64,000 nt of DNA from Haladaptatus pallidirubidus. GTDB lineage: Archaea > Halobacteriota > Halobacteria > Halobacteriales > Haladaptataceae. Positions 52,942-63,128 of this stretch are shown here, piece by piece. A program made the translations under genes and the position numbers. The stretch lies in NCBI RefSeq assembly GCF_020700235.1, contig NZ_CP085301.1, forward strand, positions 2,666,001 through 2,730,000, in the 5' to 3' direction. The notes under the pieces were generated by a model that saw only the letters and a list, made by a program, of their open reading frames with translations, searched no databases and was not told where the DNA came from. How positions within the stretch are numbered: position 1 is the stretch's first letter; the number at the start of each line of letters is the position of its first letter.

Positions 52942-53818
52942 GAGCCTCACCCCCGTAGAACCGCATGAACACCTCGTCGAGCGGCGCTTCCTCCACGTCC
53001 AAATCGACCAAATTGTATCGGTCGAGATGGTCGATAAGCGTGTCGTAATCTCCGGTGAATGTAAACCGAACCTCGCCGTCCACACTCAAGTCGTGGACGC
53101 CCGCAAAGTCGAAATCACTCGGTTCCACGCTGTTTTCGGTGCGCACTCTGACGCGCTTTCCGCTCCTGTCGAGCAGCGTTTCGACGTCCTCGGTCGTGAC
53201 GAGTCGTCCGTCGCGGATGATGCCAACCCTATCACACACCTTGCGAACTTCGCTGAGGATGTGACTGGAGAAGAACACAGTTTTTCCCCGCTCCCGTTCC
53301 GATTGGACGAAATCGTAGAATCGGTCCTGCATCAGGGGGTCGAGTCCGGAGGTCGGTTCGTCCATGATGACGAGGTCGGGGTCGTGCATGAACGCAGAAA
53401 TGATTGAGAGTTTCTGCTTGTTCCCGCGCGAATATTCCTCTATTTTCCGCTCGACGGGTGGGTCGAACAGTTCGACCAATTCGTCGCGTCGCTCATCACC
53501 CTTCAGCGACGCTTGATAGTCGAGAAATCTCGTTCCGGTCGTCCCCTCGTCGAATCCGGGGTCGCTCGGCAGGCAGCCGATGTGATGCTTGGCTTCGATG
53601 AGTTCCCGTTCGTCGCAGGCGTTACGACCGAGCACGCTCGCGGTTCCCTCCGTGGGGGAGATGAATCCGAGCAGTGTTCGAATCGTCGTCGTCTTCCCGG
53701 CCCCGTTCGGGCCGAGGAAGCCGAACACCTCACCCTCTTCCACCGCGAGGTCGAGGTCTTCGATACCTCGCGTCTCGCCGTAGTACTTCGTCAGGCCGCT
53801 TGTTTCGAGTACGCACAT
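52934..53818 (-). CDS. ABC transporter ATP-binding protein
   Basis: A 294-residue ATPase. Walker A is 'GFLGPNGAGKTTTIRTLLG' (~33-51), the signature 'EYSRGNKQKLSIISAF' replaces the usual LSGGQ, and Walker B is 'LVIMDEPTSGLDPLM'. The switch His is in 'VFFSSHILSEV'. The C-terminal ~75 residues form the accessory fold common in multidrug-type ABC-2 ATPases. It is the first gene of the exporter-regulator operon. Confidence 0.93.
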   Translation of the reverse strand: MCVLETSGLTKYYGETRGIEDLDLAVEEGEVFGFLGPNGAGKTTTIRTLLGFISPTEGTASVLGRNACDERELIEAKHHIGCLPSDPGFDEGTTGTRFLDYQASLKGDERRDELVELFDPPVERKIEEYSRGNKQKLSIISAFMHDPDLVIMDEPTSGLDPLMQDRFYDFVQSERERGKTVFFSSHILSEVRKVCDRVGIIRDGRLVTTEDVETLLDRSGKRVRVRTENSVEPSDFDFAGVHDLSVDGEVRFTFTGDYDTLIDHLDRYNLVDLDVEEAPLDEVFMRFYGGEAHA

Positions 53819-53844
53819 GTATTTTTCCGTATGTATCTTGGTCT

Positions 53845-53871
53845 CATGAACATATGAATATTCCGTTCATG
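53845..53871. promoter_or_regulatory. Candidate TetR operator CATGAAC-N13-GTTCATG
   Basis: Perfect seven-base arms at 53845-53851 and 53865-53871 stand 27-53 bases before the ATG of the ABC ATPase gene (53818, minus strand), overlapping the AT-rich core promoter. The operon ends with a TetR gene, so binding here would block transcription until the inducer is present. Confidence 0.65.
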
Positions 53872-53997
53872 TATTTTTGATCCGGTTAGACACGCTTCTC
53901 AAGCAACCTGACTGTTACTTTGTCCAGTTGTCGGGAAAGAAATCACTACAGGTCGGAGCACTTGCACGCGCACCAAACTGCGTTAGAAACGTTTCCT

Positions 53998-54720
53998 TTA
54001 TGCTGATTCCGCGTGCGCCTTCTTCGCGTCTTTCGCGCCTTCGACCGTCTCGCGGACGGCCTCCACACCTTCGTCGTGAACGAGATTACCGACGACGATT
54101 GTGTCCGCGTGCGTCGCCATCGTGTGCGCCGAGTCGTAATCGTGGATACCGCCGCCGTAGAACAGCGTCGCCTCGTCCAACTTCTCCTGTGCCGCTTCCA
54201 CGACCTCCGGGTCGCCGAACGTGCCCGAGTACTCGATGTAAACGATTTCTTGGCCGTACATCTGTTCCGCGATTTCGGCGTAAGCGGCCACGTCCTCCGC
54301 CGACTGGTCGCAATCGGCGTCGGTAAGTTCCGCAACGCTCGCGTCCGGATTCATGACGATGTACGCTTCGGTGGTCGTCTTCCCCCAATCGACATTGCTC
54401 ATCTTCACCCACTCCTTGTGGAACCCGGTCATCCACGCGATGTCGCCCGCGTTGAGGACGATCGGAACGAGATAACCGTCGAGCGAATCGTCGTCAACGA
54501 CAACCGCCGGATTGCTCGGCTCCTGGTACAGCGACACGTCGTACTTCGCGCAGGCGTCGATGACGTCTTGCATCTTTTCGCGCGTCATGTCGAGCGTGCC
54601 GCCGATTTCGATGGCGTCCGTACCGGTGCTACAGACGTCCTCGAAGGTGTCGTCGCCCGCGAGGGTCTTGTCCGGGTCGAGTTTGATGATGTGGTTCCAG
54701 TCGTCCCAAGGCGCAGTCAT
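53998..54720 (-). CDS. Geranylgeranylglyceryl phosphate synthase
   Basis: A 240-residue TIM-barrel enzyme that forms the first ether bond of archaeal lipids, joining geranylgeranyl diphosphate to glycerol-1-phosphate. '[33 protein letters not shown]' in parts begins the barrel. '[19 protein letters not shown]' and '[13 protein letters not shown]', then '[14 protein letters not shown]', hold the phosphate-binding loops. ATG at 54720 is chosen ([10 protein letters not shown]). It is monocistronic, 353 bp downstream of the topA stop. Confidence 0.93.
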   Translation of the reverse strand: MTAPWDDWNHIIKLDPDKTLAGDDTFEDVCSTGTDAIEIGGTLDMTREKMQDVIDACAKYDVSLYQEPSNPAVVVDDDSLDGYLVPIVLNAGDIAWMTGFHKEWVKMSNVDWGKTTTEAYIVMNPDASVAELTDADCDQSAEDVAAYAEIAEQMYGQEIVYIEYSGTFGDPEVVEAAQEKLDEATLFYGGGIHDYDSAHTMATHADTIVVGNLVHDEGVEAVRETVEGAKDAKKAHAESA

Positions 54721-54792
54721 AGCGTTTCCTTCAAAACTGTCGGCTAAAACTGCTTCGGAACGCACCACCAGCTTTTGTTTCAGTCGAGGGCA

Positions 54793-54821
54793 GAGGCCAG
54801 CGTCATCGTGACGCTGGCCTC
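54793..54821. repeat. Perfect 12-bp hairpin in the spacer between topA and GGGP synthase
   Basis: GAGGCCAGCGTC (54793-54804) pairs with GACGCTGGCCTC (54810-54821) around the loop atcgt. The spacer (54721-55073) has no supported gene. The hairpin sits just upstream of the GGGP synthase promoter and could end topA transcription or be part of an interspersed element. Confidence 0.55.
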
Positions 54822-55073
54822 CGTTGGTCTCCCAGCAAACGCTGGACCTAAAGCACTCCTCCCTCGCTTCGCATTGCTCCGCTCAGTCGTCGGCCCACTC
54901 GCTCGTCGCTTTCTCCTCGCTCGCGGTGAGTTGCTGGCTCCTTCCGGTTGTGTCGATTGCGGATTCCCGACGGTTGTGTCGTGGGCCTCTCTCCCTCGGA
55001 AACGCTTCGCGCCTCCTCGGTCGCTATCGAATCACGCTCGTCGCAACAAAAACCAAAACCCTCGCTTCGCTCC

Positions 55074-57557
55074 TCAGTCCGCTTTCGCCTGCCAACCGCG
55101 GAGTCGGTCTTCGCTCACGCCGTTGACCTCCTCCGCCACGGATTCGACCTCGGCGTTTTTCAGGTCGTTCACGTTCTCGATGCCGACATCGGCGAGCTTC
55201 TCGGCGGTTTTCGCGCCGATGCCGTCGATAACTTCGAGGCCACTCTTTTCCTCGCGCTGTTTGAACTCCTCGTAGTTGCAGATGGGACAGCCGAGTTCCC
55301 ACGGTTCGTCGCCGTTGTGAACCACGAGTTCCGGGAGATCGTGTTCGTCACATCGCTCGTCCGTCACCTCGATGTCGCCCCGTCGCGGGAGCGGAAGGGA
55401 GTAATCGCAGTCCGGATAGCGCGTACAGCCGACGAGTCGGGAACCCGTTTGGAGCTGTTTGATGGCCAGTTCGCCGCCGTATTCCTCTCCGCAGTCCGGA
55501 CAGTCGCCGATAACGCGGTCTTCGGCCTCTTCCGCCTCTTCGGCCTTGCACAGCGGACAGCCGTGAACGAAGGTTCCCCGCCCGGCGAGTATCTTCACCT
55601 CGCGCAGGTCGTGGTCGTCACACGTCTCCTCCAAGATGAGCGGTTTGCCCTTGTTCGGCAGGGGAAGCGTGTACGTGCAGTCGGGATAGCCGTCACATCC
55701 GACGAAGTGCGACCCTCTGCGACTCTGGCGCACGAGCAGGTCTTCGCCGCAGTCGGGGCACGGCCCGAGGGTTTTGTCCGCCTTCAACGACTGCTGAAGC
55801 TGCTTGCCGATTTCCTCGCGCGATTCTTCTAACTCTTCGAACACCCGCGAAAGGATTTCGCGGGAGGAGTCCGCCACGTCGTCCAAATCCGCCTTCCCAT
55901 CGGCGATTGCGGTCATGTCCTCTTCCAGTTCGCGGGTCATGCTCTCGCTCACGACGAGGTCGGCGTAATCCTCCGCGGCGGAGACGACCGACTGCGCGAG
56001 ACGCGTCGGTCGCGGCGGGTCGTTTTCGAGGTAGCCGCGGTCGTACAGCTTCTGGATCGTGTTGTGGCGGGTCGATTTCGTCCCGATACCCATCTTTTCC
56101 ATCTTCTCGATGAGCCGAGATTGGCCGTACCGGCGCGGCGGTTGCGTCTGTTTGTCCTCGATTCGGGTGTCGGTCACGTCGAGAACTTCGCCCTCTTCGA
56201 CGTTCGGCACGAAGTTCTCGCTGGTGTTGAAGTAGGGATACACCGCGTGGTAGCCCTCTTCGAGCAGTCGTTTTCCGTTCGACTTGAGCGACAACTTGGA
56301 GACCGCCGCAACCACCTTGAGGTGTTCCCACTTCGCGCTTTCCGCGACCGTCGCGAAGAAGCGCCGGACGACGAGTTCGTAGATGTCCCATTCGTCGTCG
56401 CTCAGTTCTCCCTTGGTCGGGATGTCCTCGGTCGGATGAATCGGCGGGTGGTCGGTGGTTTCCTCGTCGCCTTCCGTCGGTTCGATGTCGTCCCGCTCCA
56501 GTAGGCTGTCGGCATCGTCGCCGAAGTGGTAGTTGCCGACGAACTCGTCCAGCAGTTCCTCGGGGTCTAAATCGTCCGGGTAGACCGTGTTGTCGGTACG
56601 CGGATAGGTGATGTATCCGGCGGTGTAGAGGTCTTCCGCGATGCTCATTGCACGCTGGGCCGAGTGGCCGAGACTGCCCGCAGCGCGGATGAACTGCGTC
56701 GTGTTGAACGGCGCTGGCGGGTCGTCGGTTCGCGTCCGCCGCGAGACGCGCTCGACGGTCGCTTGCGTCGCCTCTCGAAGCGTTTCGTACGCTTTTTCCG
56801 CCGTCTCCTCGTCCCACACTCGTTCGGCCTCGTTGCCGTCCTCGTCGCGGTAGAAGTACTGGGCTTCGAACTCCTCTTTCGCTTTCTTGAGGTCGGCGAA
56901 CAGTTCCCAGTAGTCCTCCGGGTCGAACGCTTCTATCTCGCGTTCACGGTCGACGATGAGCTTCAGCGTCGGACTCTGAACCCGTCCCACGCTGATGAAA
57001 TCGTTGCCGAGTTGGCGAGAGGAAAGCGAGAGGAAGCGAGTGAGCGCGGCACCCCAGATAAGGTCGATTATCTGGCGCGCCTCGCCCGCTGCGGCGAGGT
57101 CGAAGTCGAGTTCGTCCGGATTCTCGAAAGCAGAGGTGACCTCGTTTTCCGTAATCGAGGAGAATCGAACCCGATTGATCGGGACGTCCTCGTTCACTTC
57201 GCGGACGAGTTCCCAGGCTTCTTTTCCGATGAGTTCGCCCTCGCGGTCGTAGTCCGTCGCAATCGTCACGCGACTAGCGTCGCGCGCCAGCAGTCGAAGT
57301 GTGCGAACGATGTTCTCCTTGGTCGGTTGTTTTTCGATGTCGGCGTCGATGAGTTCGACCGGTTCCACGTCGCGCCAGTCGTTGTACTCAGGCGGAAAAT
57401 CGACCCCGACGACGTGACCCGACAGGCCGATACAGCGTTTGCCGCCCCATTTGTAGACGTTGACGCCGTTTTGCCGGTCGGCGTCGGCGCTCTCACCGGA
57501 CAGGATGTCGGCGATTCTGCGTGCGGCGTTGTCCTTCTCTGTGATGATGAGCTCCAC
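55074..57557 (-). CDS. topA: DNA topoisomerase I (type IA)
   Basis: An 827-residue enzyme that relaxes negatively supercoiled DNA. The N-terminal Toprim domain contains 'IITEKDNAARRIADIL' and 'ATDYDREGELIG'. The active-site Tyr is in 'YTAGYITYPRTDNTVYPDD' (~residue 315). The C-terminus has several four-cysteine zinc fingers ('CPDCGEDLLVRQS', 'CPLCKAEEA', 'CPDCGEEYGG', 'CPICNYEEF') and closes with a helix-hairpin-helix ('VIDGIGAKTAEKLADVGI'). The extra HhH domain is usual in haloarchaea. ATG at 57557 starts MELIITEKD. Confidence 0.95.
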   Translation of the reverse strand: MELIITEKDNAARRIADILSGESADADRQNGVNVYKWGGKRCIGLSGHVVGVDFPPEYNDWRDVEPVELIDADIEKQPTKENIVRTLRLLARDASRVTIATDYDREGELIGKEAWELVREVNEDVPINRVRFSSITENEVTSAFENPDELDFDLAAAGEARQIIDLIWGAALTRFLSLSSRQLGNDFISVGRVQSPTLKLIVDREREIEAFDPEDYWELFADLKKAKEEFEAQYFYRDEDGNEAERVWDEETAEKAYETLREATQATVERVSRRTRTDDPPAPFNTTQFIRAAGSLGHSAQRAMSIAEDLYTAGYITYPRTDNTVYPDDLDPEELLDEFVGNYHFGDDADSLLERDDIEPTEGDEETTDHPPIHPTEDIPTKGELSDDEWDIYELVVRRFFATVAESAKWEHLKVVAAVSKLSLKSNGKRLLEEGYHAVYPYFNTSENFVPNVEEGEVLDVTDTRIEDKQTQPPRRYGQSRLIEKMEKMGIGTKSTRHNTIQKLYDRGYLENDPPRPTRLAQSVVSAAEDYADLVVSESMTRELEEDMTAIADGKADLDDVADSSREILSRVFEELEESREEIGKQLQQSLKADKTLGPCPDCGEDLLVRQSRRGSHFVGCDGYPDCTYTLPLPNKGKPLILEETCDDHDLREVKILAGRGTFVHGCPLCKAEEAEEAEDRVIGDCPDCGEEYGGELAIKQLQTGSRLVGCTRYPDCDYSLPLPRRGDIEVTDERCDEHDLPELVVHNGDEPWELGCPICNYEEFKQREEKSGLEVIDGIGAKTAEKLADVGIENVNDLKNAEVESVAEEVNGVSEDRLRGWQAKAD

Positions 57558-57744
57558 TCACACACCACCCCGTTTCGCATCGGTCATCGCCCTCGGCTAC
57601 GGTCATCGCGCTGGTAAACGTTTCGCCAGACGAAAATCGCGCACAAAGTGCGATTTCGGGCCGCGTCGTCGCTTCCCGATTATCCCGCCTGATAATGGAA
57701 GAAACGGCTATGTGTCTGACGTTCGTACACGAGTGTGATCTGTC

Positions 57745-60007
57745 ATGTTCGGGTCGATTACTCTCTTCGGCGGCGTCGTACTCATCGGGACGGCAGTCGG
57801 TGGAGCAATCGGCCTTCTTCTCGCCCGACACGCGTGGTCGAACCGAGATGTACCGGGTGCGATTTCGTTTGCGTCGCTCATGCTTGCTGTCACGGGTTGG
57901 TGTTTCTTTTCTCTCCCTTTTCTCACCAGTTCGACGCGCTCGCAGGCTGCTCTTTGGGCGTCCTTTATCGGCGTCTGTGCGACGGCGGTTCCGGTTCTCT
58001 GGTTGTTCTTCGCGCTCGAATACACCGGGCGAAACGACTGGTTGACGACCGCCACGATACCACTTATCTGGTTGGAACCCACGGTGTTCCTCGTTTTCTC
58101 ACTCGTGAGTCCAGCCCACGGCTTCACGAACGAGACCGCCAGCATCGTGTCGATGAGTGGCCTGACGACGCTTTCGGTTTCATACACACAGCCGTTTTAC
58201 TTCCACGTCATTTACCTGCTCGTCGTCGTTCTCACCGGGTTCGCCTTCCTGACCGCGTTTCTCGTGCAGGCGGACAGACTGTACCGAAAGCAGACGGTCG
58301 CCGTCGTTCTTGCTGGACTCTTTCCGCTGCTTGGAACGGGCATTTCCGCACTGCTCATTCCAAACGCGACCCTCAATCTGACGCAGGTCTTCTTCAGCGG
58401 CGGCGGCGTGTTTATCGCCCTCGCGCTGTTTCGATACGATTTCCTCGACGTGACACCCCTCGCCACCGAAGTCGTGCTCTCGGAGATGGAAGATCCAGTC
58501 ATCGTCGTCACGGACGGACGAATCGCCGAACACAACCCGGCGGCGGTGGAACTGTTCGGTTCGAAAAACGCGGTCGGCGAACCGATAGAATCCGTCCTCC
58601 CCGGTCTGCTCAACGCTGTTTGGACTGACAAATCGTTTTCCCCGTCGCGTGCACGGGCAGACCGCGGAGCGGTCAACGATGATGGCTCCGCCGGAGATTC
58701 CAGCACTGGCAACAGTGACGTCGTAGAAACTGTCGTCTACGACCCGCGGTTGACCCCGATATACGACCACCATGGGATTCGCCGCGGCGATATCCTCGTC
58801 CTTCGGGAGATAACCGGCACAAAAACGTCGCGAGGAAACACTCCGCGCCCTCCAGTCGGCGACTCGGCGATTCATGGATGCGGAACAGGGCGAGGAAATC
58901 GCACGAATTGCGGTCGAAACGGCGGAGGAGGTGTTAGACCATCCGTACTCGGCGGTCGTCTTCCCCGACGACGATGGAACCGAACTTCGGGCCGTCGCCG
59001 TGACAGACGCGTTGGCGGACGGCACCGACGCCGAGATGGTTTTCCGCCCGTCGGACAGCGCCGTTTGGGACGTGTTCGAATCCGGTGAGTCCGCAATTTA
59101 CGAACCCTCTTCTATCCTTTCTTCGGCGTGGTACCGACATTTCCCCATCTGGCACGCGCTGTTGTTCCCGCTTGGTAAACACGGCGTCTTAGGCATCGGA
59201 TACGATGTAGAAAAACGTGCTTTCACCGACCACGACCGGCGATTCGCCCAAATACTTGCGACAACGACCGAAGCCGCGCTCAACCGAGCGCAGCGCGAGA
59301 CGGAACTGCGCGAAAGTCAGGCGATGGTCGAGGAGCGAACCGACCAAATCGAGTTTTTCAACGGCGTCCTGCGTCACGATATTCTAAACGGAATCACGGC
59401 CATCAGCGGCAACCTTGAACTGCTCGACGAACACGTCCCCGAATCGGGGCGTTCGCATCTCGAAACCGTCCAACAGTGGAGCGAGGACATCGGTCAGTTG
59501 ACGCAGAAAGTGCGCTCTGCCAGCCAAATGGTGACGAACGCCGAGTCGATGCCGTTGGGGTCTCATCCCCTCTCCGACACGCTGTCGCATAAGGTGACCA
59601 AGATTCGGAACACGTACCCGAACGTCAGCGTAGAAGCGAGCGTCGAAGACGGCCTGTGCGTTTCGGGTAACGAACTCCTCGGTGAGGTGCTGGAAAACGT
59701 TCTGTTGAACGCTATCGAGCACAACGATCGGTCTTTCCCGTCGCTCGCGGTGCGGGCCCAACGCGACGAGGATGTGGTGCGCGTCGAAATTGAGGACGAC
59801 GGCCCGGGCATTCCGGACGAGATGAAGTCGGAGGTGTTCGACCGAAACGTCACTTCCGAGTCGTCGGGGTCCGTCGGATTCGGTCTCTACTTCGTCCACA
59901 TGATGATGACTCAGTACGGCGGAAACATCCGGTTCGAGGACGCCGAAAACCGTGGGGCAGTCGCCGTTCTTACGTTCTCATCCGCCACGAACGTTTCTCT
60001 CACATAA
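57745..60007 (+). pseudogene. Membrane histidine kinase (7TM-PAS-GAF-HisKA-HATPase) with one frameshift
   Basis: The first frame (57745 to ~58825) encodes a seven-helix N-terminal sensor (His_kinase_N-like, ~1-230) and a PAS-like segment ('DPVIVVTDGRIAEHNPAAVELFG'). The second (to 60007) encodes a GAF domain, the phospho-acceptor 'EFFNGVLRHDILNGITAISG' with its His, and the ATPase motifs 'ENVLLNAIEHND' and 'EIEDDGPGIPDE'. The frames join if one A is removed from the run AAAAA at 58821-58825, giving ~754 residues ('TKRREETLRALQSATRRFMDAEQ'). It is therefore a single-base frameshift in a homopolymer, either real inactivation, phase variation or a sequence error. A HalX response regulator follows. 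Confidence 0.85.
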
Positions 60008-60093
60008 TTCTATAGTATAGTTCCAAAAACAATATCTCTAACAAAATTTATATATTTCATCGAAAGAGTATCATCGAGAAGAGTGTCTAAAAT

Positions 60094-60666
60094 ATGATCA
60101 CCGAAGAGGAAGTCGGCGTGCTCATCGTGGACGACGAAACCGAGGTCACTGACCTGTACGAAGGGTGGCTTTCCGCGTATCGAACCTACACTGTTCACGA
60201 CGGAGAGGAAGCGATTACCTTTCTCGACCGCAACGCCGACCGAATCGATGTCGTGCTTCTGGATCGCAAGATGCCGGGACTAAACGGCGAGGCCGTCCTC
60301 GAAGCGATTCGTGACCACGGACACGACTGCCCCGTCGCCATGATAACCGCCGTTGCACCCGACTACGACATCATCGACATGGCGTTCGACGAGTACGTCA
60401 CGAAACCCGTCGACGGGGAGCGACTTCGAACCACAGTGAAAGAACTTCTCTCCCGAACGCAGTACGCGGACGGCCTCACGCACTATTTTTCGCTCGTTTC
60501 GACGCACGCGAGCCTCGTCGCCGAACATCCGCACGACGAACTTCGAGGAAACGAGGAGTTCGTTGCACTCGAAGCCGAACTGGACACGGTTCGCGACACG
60601 ATCGACAACGCCGTCGATTTCGGCGACCATCGCGAATTTCAGCATCTCCTCCGCGAAATCGAATAA
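60094..60666 (+). CDS. HalX-type response regulator
   Basis: A 190-residue protein. The receiver domain (~8-115) has the acidic pair in 'LIVDDETEV', the phospho-acceptor Asp in 'VVLLDRKMPGLNG', the Thr in 'AMITAV' and Lys in 'EYVTKPVDGERL'. The C-terminal ~65 residues form a HalX domain ('VALEAELDTVRDTIDNAVDF'). TATA-like 'atttatatat' lies ~40-50 bases upstream. It lies 87 bp after the histidine kinase and is its probable partner. Confidence 0.92.
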   Translation: MITEEEVGVLIVDDETEVTDLYEGWLSAYRTYTVHDGEEAITFLDRNADRIDVVLLDRKMPGLNGEAVLEAIRDHGHDCPVAMITAVAPDYDIIDMAFDEYVTKPVDGERLRTTVKELLSRTQYADGLTHYFSLVSTHASLVAEHPHDELRGNEEFVALEAELDTVRDTIDNAVDFGDHREFQHLLREIE

Positions 60667-60792
60667 CTGTGTAACTGTTCCGTGACGTTCCGCGACCGTT
60701 TTCGAAAGGAAAGTACGACTTTTCACAATCCGGCAGAGGACGGGCCGAACACGTGTGTTTAAGGGTCATTCGACCAATGTGACGACGCACGC

Positions 60793-62220
60793 ATGTCCCG
60801 ACGAACGCAGAGTCGCGTCGATATGACCACCGGTTCTATTTCGCCGAAACTGGCGAGTTTGGCGTGGCCGCTGGTCGTCGGGAATCTCCTCCAGACGTTC
60901 TACAACCTCGCGGATATGTTCTGGGTCGGTCGAGTCAGCACCGCCGCTGTCGCCGCCGTCTCGCTCATGTTTCCGACCTCGTGGCTGTTCGTCTCGCTCG
61001 CCATGGGACTCACCGCCGGTTCCGTCGCCCTCGTCTCGCAGCACGTCGGGGCCGGTAACGACCGCGCCGCGGACAACGTCGTCGCGCAGACGACGCTTCT
61101 GACGGTACTTCTCGGAACCGTCCTCGCGGCGTTAGGCTACGTTTTCCGTCGGCCGCTGCTCACGCTCGTCGGCGCGGAGGGACAGGTGTACGTCGAGTCC
61201 CTTCAGTACATCGAGGTGCTGTTTTTCTCCATTCCGTTCACGTTCCTCTTTTTCGTCTTCCGGGCCGTGCTTCGTGGGGCCGGTGACACCCGAACCGCGA
61301 TGTGGCTGATGGTGCTCTCGGCGGGGATGAACGTGATTCTCGACCCGATTTTAATCCTCGGCTGGGGGCCGATCGACGGAATGGGAACGCGCGGTGCGGC
61401 GGTCGCCACGCTCATCGCCCGCGTGTTCGCGGCCATCGTCGGGGTCTACGTCCTTCTCCGAGGTGACTGGGGGATTCGGCTTCGCCTCGAAGACCTTTCG
61501 CCGGACTGGCCGGTGTTGAAGCGACTCGTCACCATCGGCTATCCCGCGACCATCGACGGCGCGGCCCGCAGTTTCGCCGCCGTAGCGATGGCCGCGCTGG
61601 TCGCCCGGTTCGGTGCGGTGCCCACCGCCGCCTACGGCGTCGGCGTCCGGATGATGTCCGTTTCGTGGACGGTTTCCGGTGCGGTCGGACAGGCCACCGC
61701 GACCGGCGTCGGACAGAATCTCGGCGCGGAAACCCCCGACAGAGCTGCGGAGGTGACGTGGAAGGCCACCATCGGAACGTTGGCCGTCCTCTCCGTCGCA
61801 GGTGGGTTGATGGTTGCGTTTCCCGGCGTCGCCATGCGGGTGTTCACGGACGACCCTGCGGTGGTCGCGGAGGGCATCAATTTCCTCCACATCATCGGGC
61901 TGTTCCTCTCTTTCTTCGGCGGGCTAATGGTAATACAAGGTGGATTCCGGGGGGCGGGCGACACCCGCGTTGCGATGGCCCTCTCGTTCCTCTCGCGTTG
62001 GGTGCTCCGCCTCCCCATCGCGGCCATCCTCGCCTACGGATGGACGTTCCAACTCGGTCCGCTCACCCTTTCGGGGCTGGCGTGGGGCGTCGATGGACTC
62101 TGGTGGGCGTGGTCGATTTCGGCCATCGGGTCGTTCGTCGTAGGTATCCTCTGGTTTAGCCTCGGCCATTGGCGTCACGGCGTGCTGGACGAAGAGAAAA
62201 AACCGGCTACCGCGGACTAA
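60793..62220 (+). CDS. MATE-family multidrug/sodium antiporter
   Basis: A 475-residue, 12-helix exporter. 'LASLAWPLVVGNLLQTFYNLADMFWVGRVS' in parts is the MATE N-terminal signature, and 'VLRGAGDTRTAMWLMVLSAGMNVILDPI' and 'IQGGFRGAGDTRVAMALSFLSRW' are the matched motifs of the two halves. It likely exports cationic drugs in exchange for Na+ or H+. It stands alone on the plus strand. Confidence 0.93.
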   Translation: MSRRTQSRVDMTTGSISPKLASLAWPLVVGNLLQTFYNLADMFWVGRVSTAAVAAVSLMFPTSWLFVSLAMGLTAGSVALVSQHVGAGNDRAADNVVAQTTLLTVLLGTVLAALGYVFRRPLLTLVGAEGQVYVESLQYIEVLFFSIPFTFLFFVFRAVLRGAGDTRTAMWLMVLSAGMNVILDPILILGWGPIDGMGTRGAAVATLIARVFAAIVGVYVLLRGDWGIRLRLEDLSPDWPVLKRLVTIGYPATIDGAARSFAAVAMAALVARFGAVPTAAYGVGVRMMSVSWTVSGAVGQATATGVGQNLGAETPDRAAEVTWKATIGTLAVLSVAGGLMVAFPGVAMRVFTDDPAVVAEGINFLHIIGLFLSFFGGLMVIQGGFRGAGDTRVAMALSFLSRWVLRLPIAAILAYGWTFQLGPLTLSGLAWGVDGLWWAWSISAIGSFVVGILWFSLGHWRHGVLDEEKKPATAD

Positions 62221-62270
62221 GCCGATGCCGAAATTTAGCTTTATTCTGTCAAAAACGGTGAAGTGAGCGT

Positions 62271-62987
62271 CTACGCGTCGGTGAGGTACTGCTCGACGGA
62301 CCAGCCCCACACGTTGCGGTCGAGCCAGTGGACGCCCCACCACGTGTAGCCGTTTTTGTCGGTCGGGCCGTTCATGATTTCGCCGACTTCGCCCGGCGAA
62401 ATCGTGGCGACGATTGGCTGGCTGGTACCGGGTTGTTCGCGCGTGTTCAGGTTGGCGGTCGGCGTGACGCGGTCGCCGTCCACGAATCCGCCACCGCCGC
62501 CCCCGCCGCCACCGTAGGCGTCACGGTAGTACGCGGCGGCGTCTTTCACGTCGTTGACGTAGCTCCAACTGTGGTTGTAGGCGTATAGCGCGCTGTCCCA
62601 GTCCTCCGGCGCGCCCGAATCCGTGAGGTAGTAGGCGGCGGAAGGAATCGCATCCCGATAGTCGCAGATGTTCGCGTCGCCGTCACCGTTCCCGTCGAGG
62701 CCGTAGTAGTCCCACGTCGAGGGCATGAACTGCATCGGCCCGCGTGCCCCCGCCGAGGAGGTGGCACACCCATCCGTGTACTGGCCGTGGTGGGTCTCTA
62801 TCCACCCGACGCCCGCGAGGTACGTCCAGTCGATGCCGTAGTTGGCTCCAGTCGCCTGATACTGATTGAGGTAGTGGGACGGAATGGAACCGGGAGCGGC
62901 CGATGCGGATCCGGTCAGTCCCGTGACCGTCACCGCTGCTGTTCCTGCCGTGCCGAACGTTTTGAGTACGTCTCGTCTTGATGGCAT
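62271..62987 (-). CDS. Tat-exported transglycosylase-like protein with SH3b-type domain
   Basis: A 238-residue secreted protein. 'MPSRRDVLKTFGTAGTAAV' is a Tat signal. Residues ~35-165 form a lysozyme-like transglycosylase fold: 'YGIDWTYLAGVGWIETHHGQY' holds the catalytic Glu, then 'GARGPMQFMPSTWDYYG' and 'DAIPSAAYYLTDSGAPEDWDSALYAYNHSWSYV' in parts. A Gly run (~168-176) links to an SH3b-like domain ('ANLNTREQPGTSQPIVATI'). Archaea lack murein, so the target is puzzling: bacterial walls or another glycan. Composition matches the chromosome, so any transfer is not recent. Confidence 0.85.
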   Translation of the reverse strand: MPSRRDVLKTFGTAGTAAVTVTGLTGSASAAPGSIPSHYLNQYQATGANYGIDWTYLAGVGWIETHHGQYTDGCATSSAGARGPMQFMPSTWDYYGLDGNGDGDANICDYRDAIPSAAYYLTDSGAPEDWDSALYAYNHSWSYVNDVKDAAAYYRDAYGGGGGGGGGFVDGDRVTPTANLNTREQPGTSQPIVATISPGEVGEIMNGPTDKNGYTWWGVHWLDRNVWGWSVEQYLTDA

Positions 62988-63128
62988 GGTACATTTATTC
63001 CACTCGTATAGACGGTGATATATATTTTTGAAGCATAAAATTATAAATTATGAAACCTCTTCGAAACTTGAACTAGTTCGAAATCACGTTTAACGATGTT
63101 ACCTCGTTTTGGGGTAGTTCGCCGAAAT

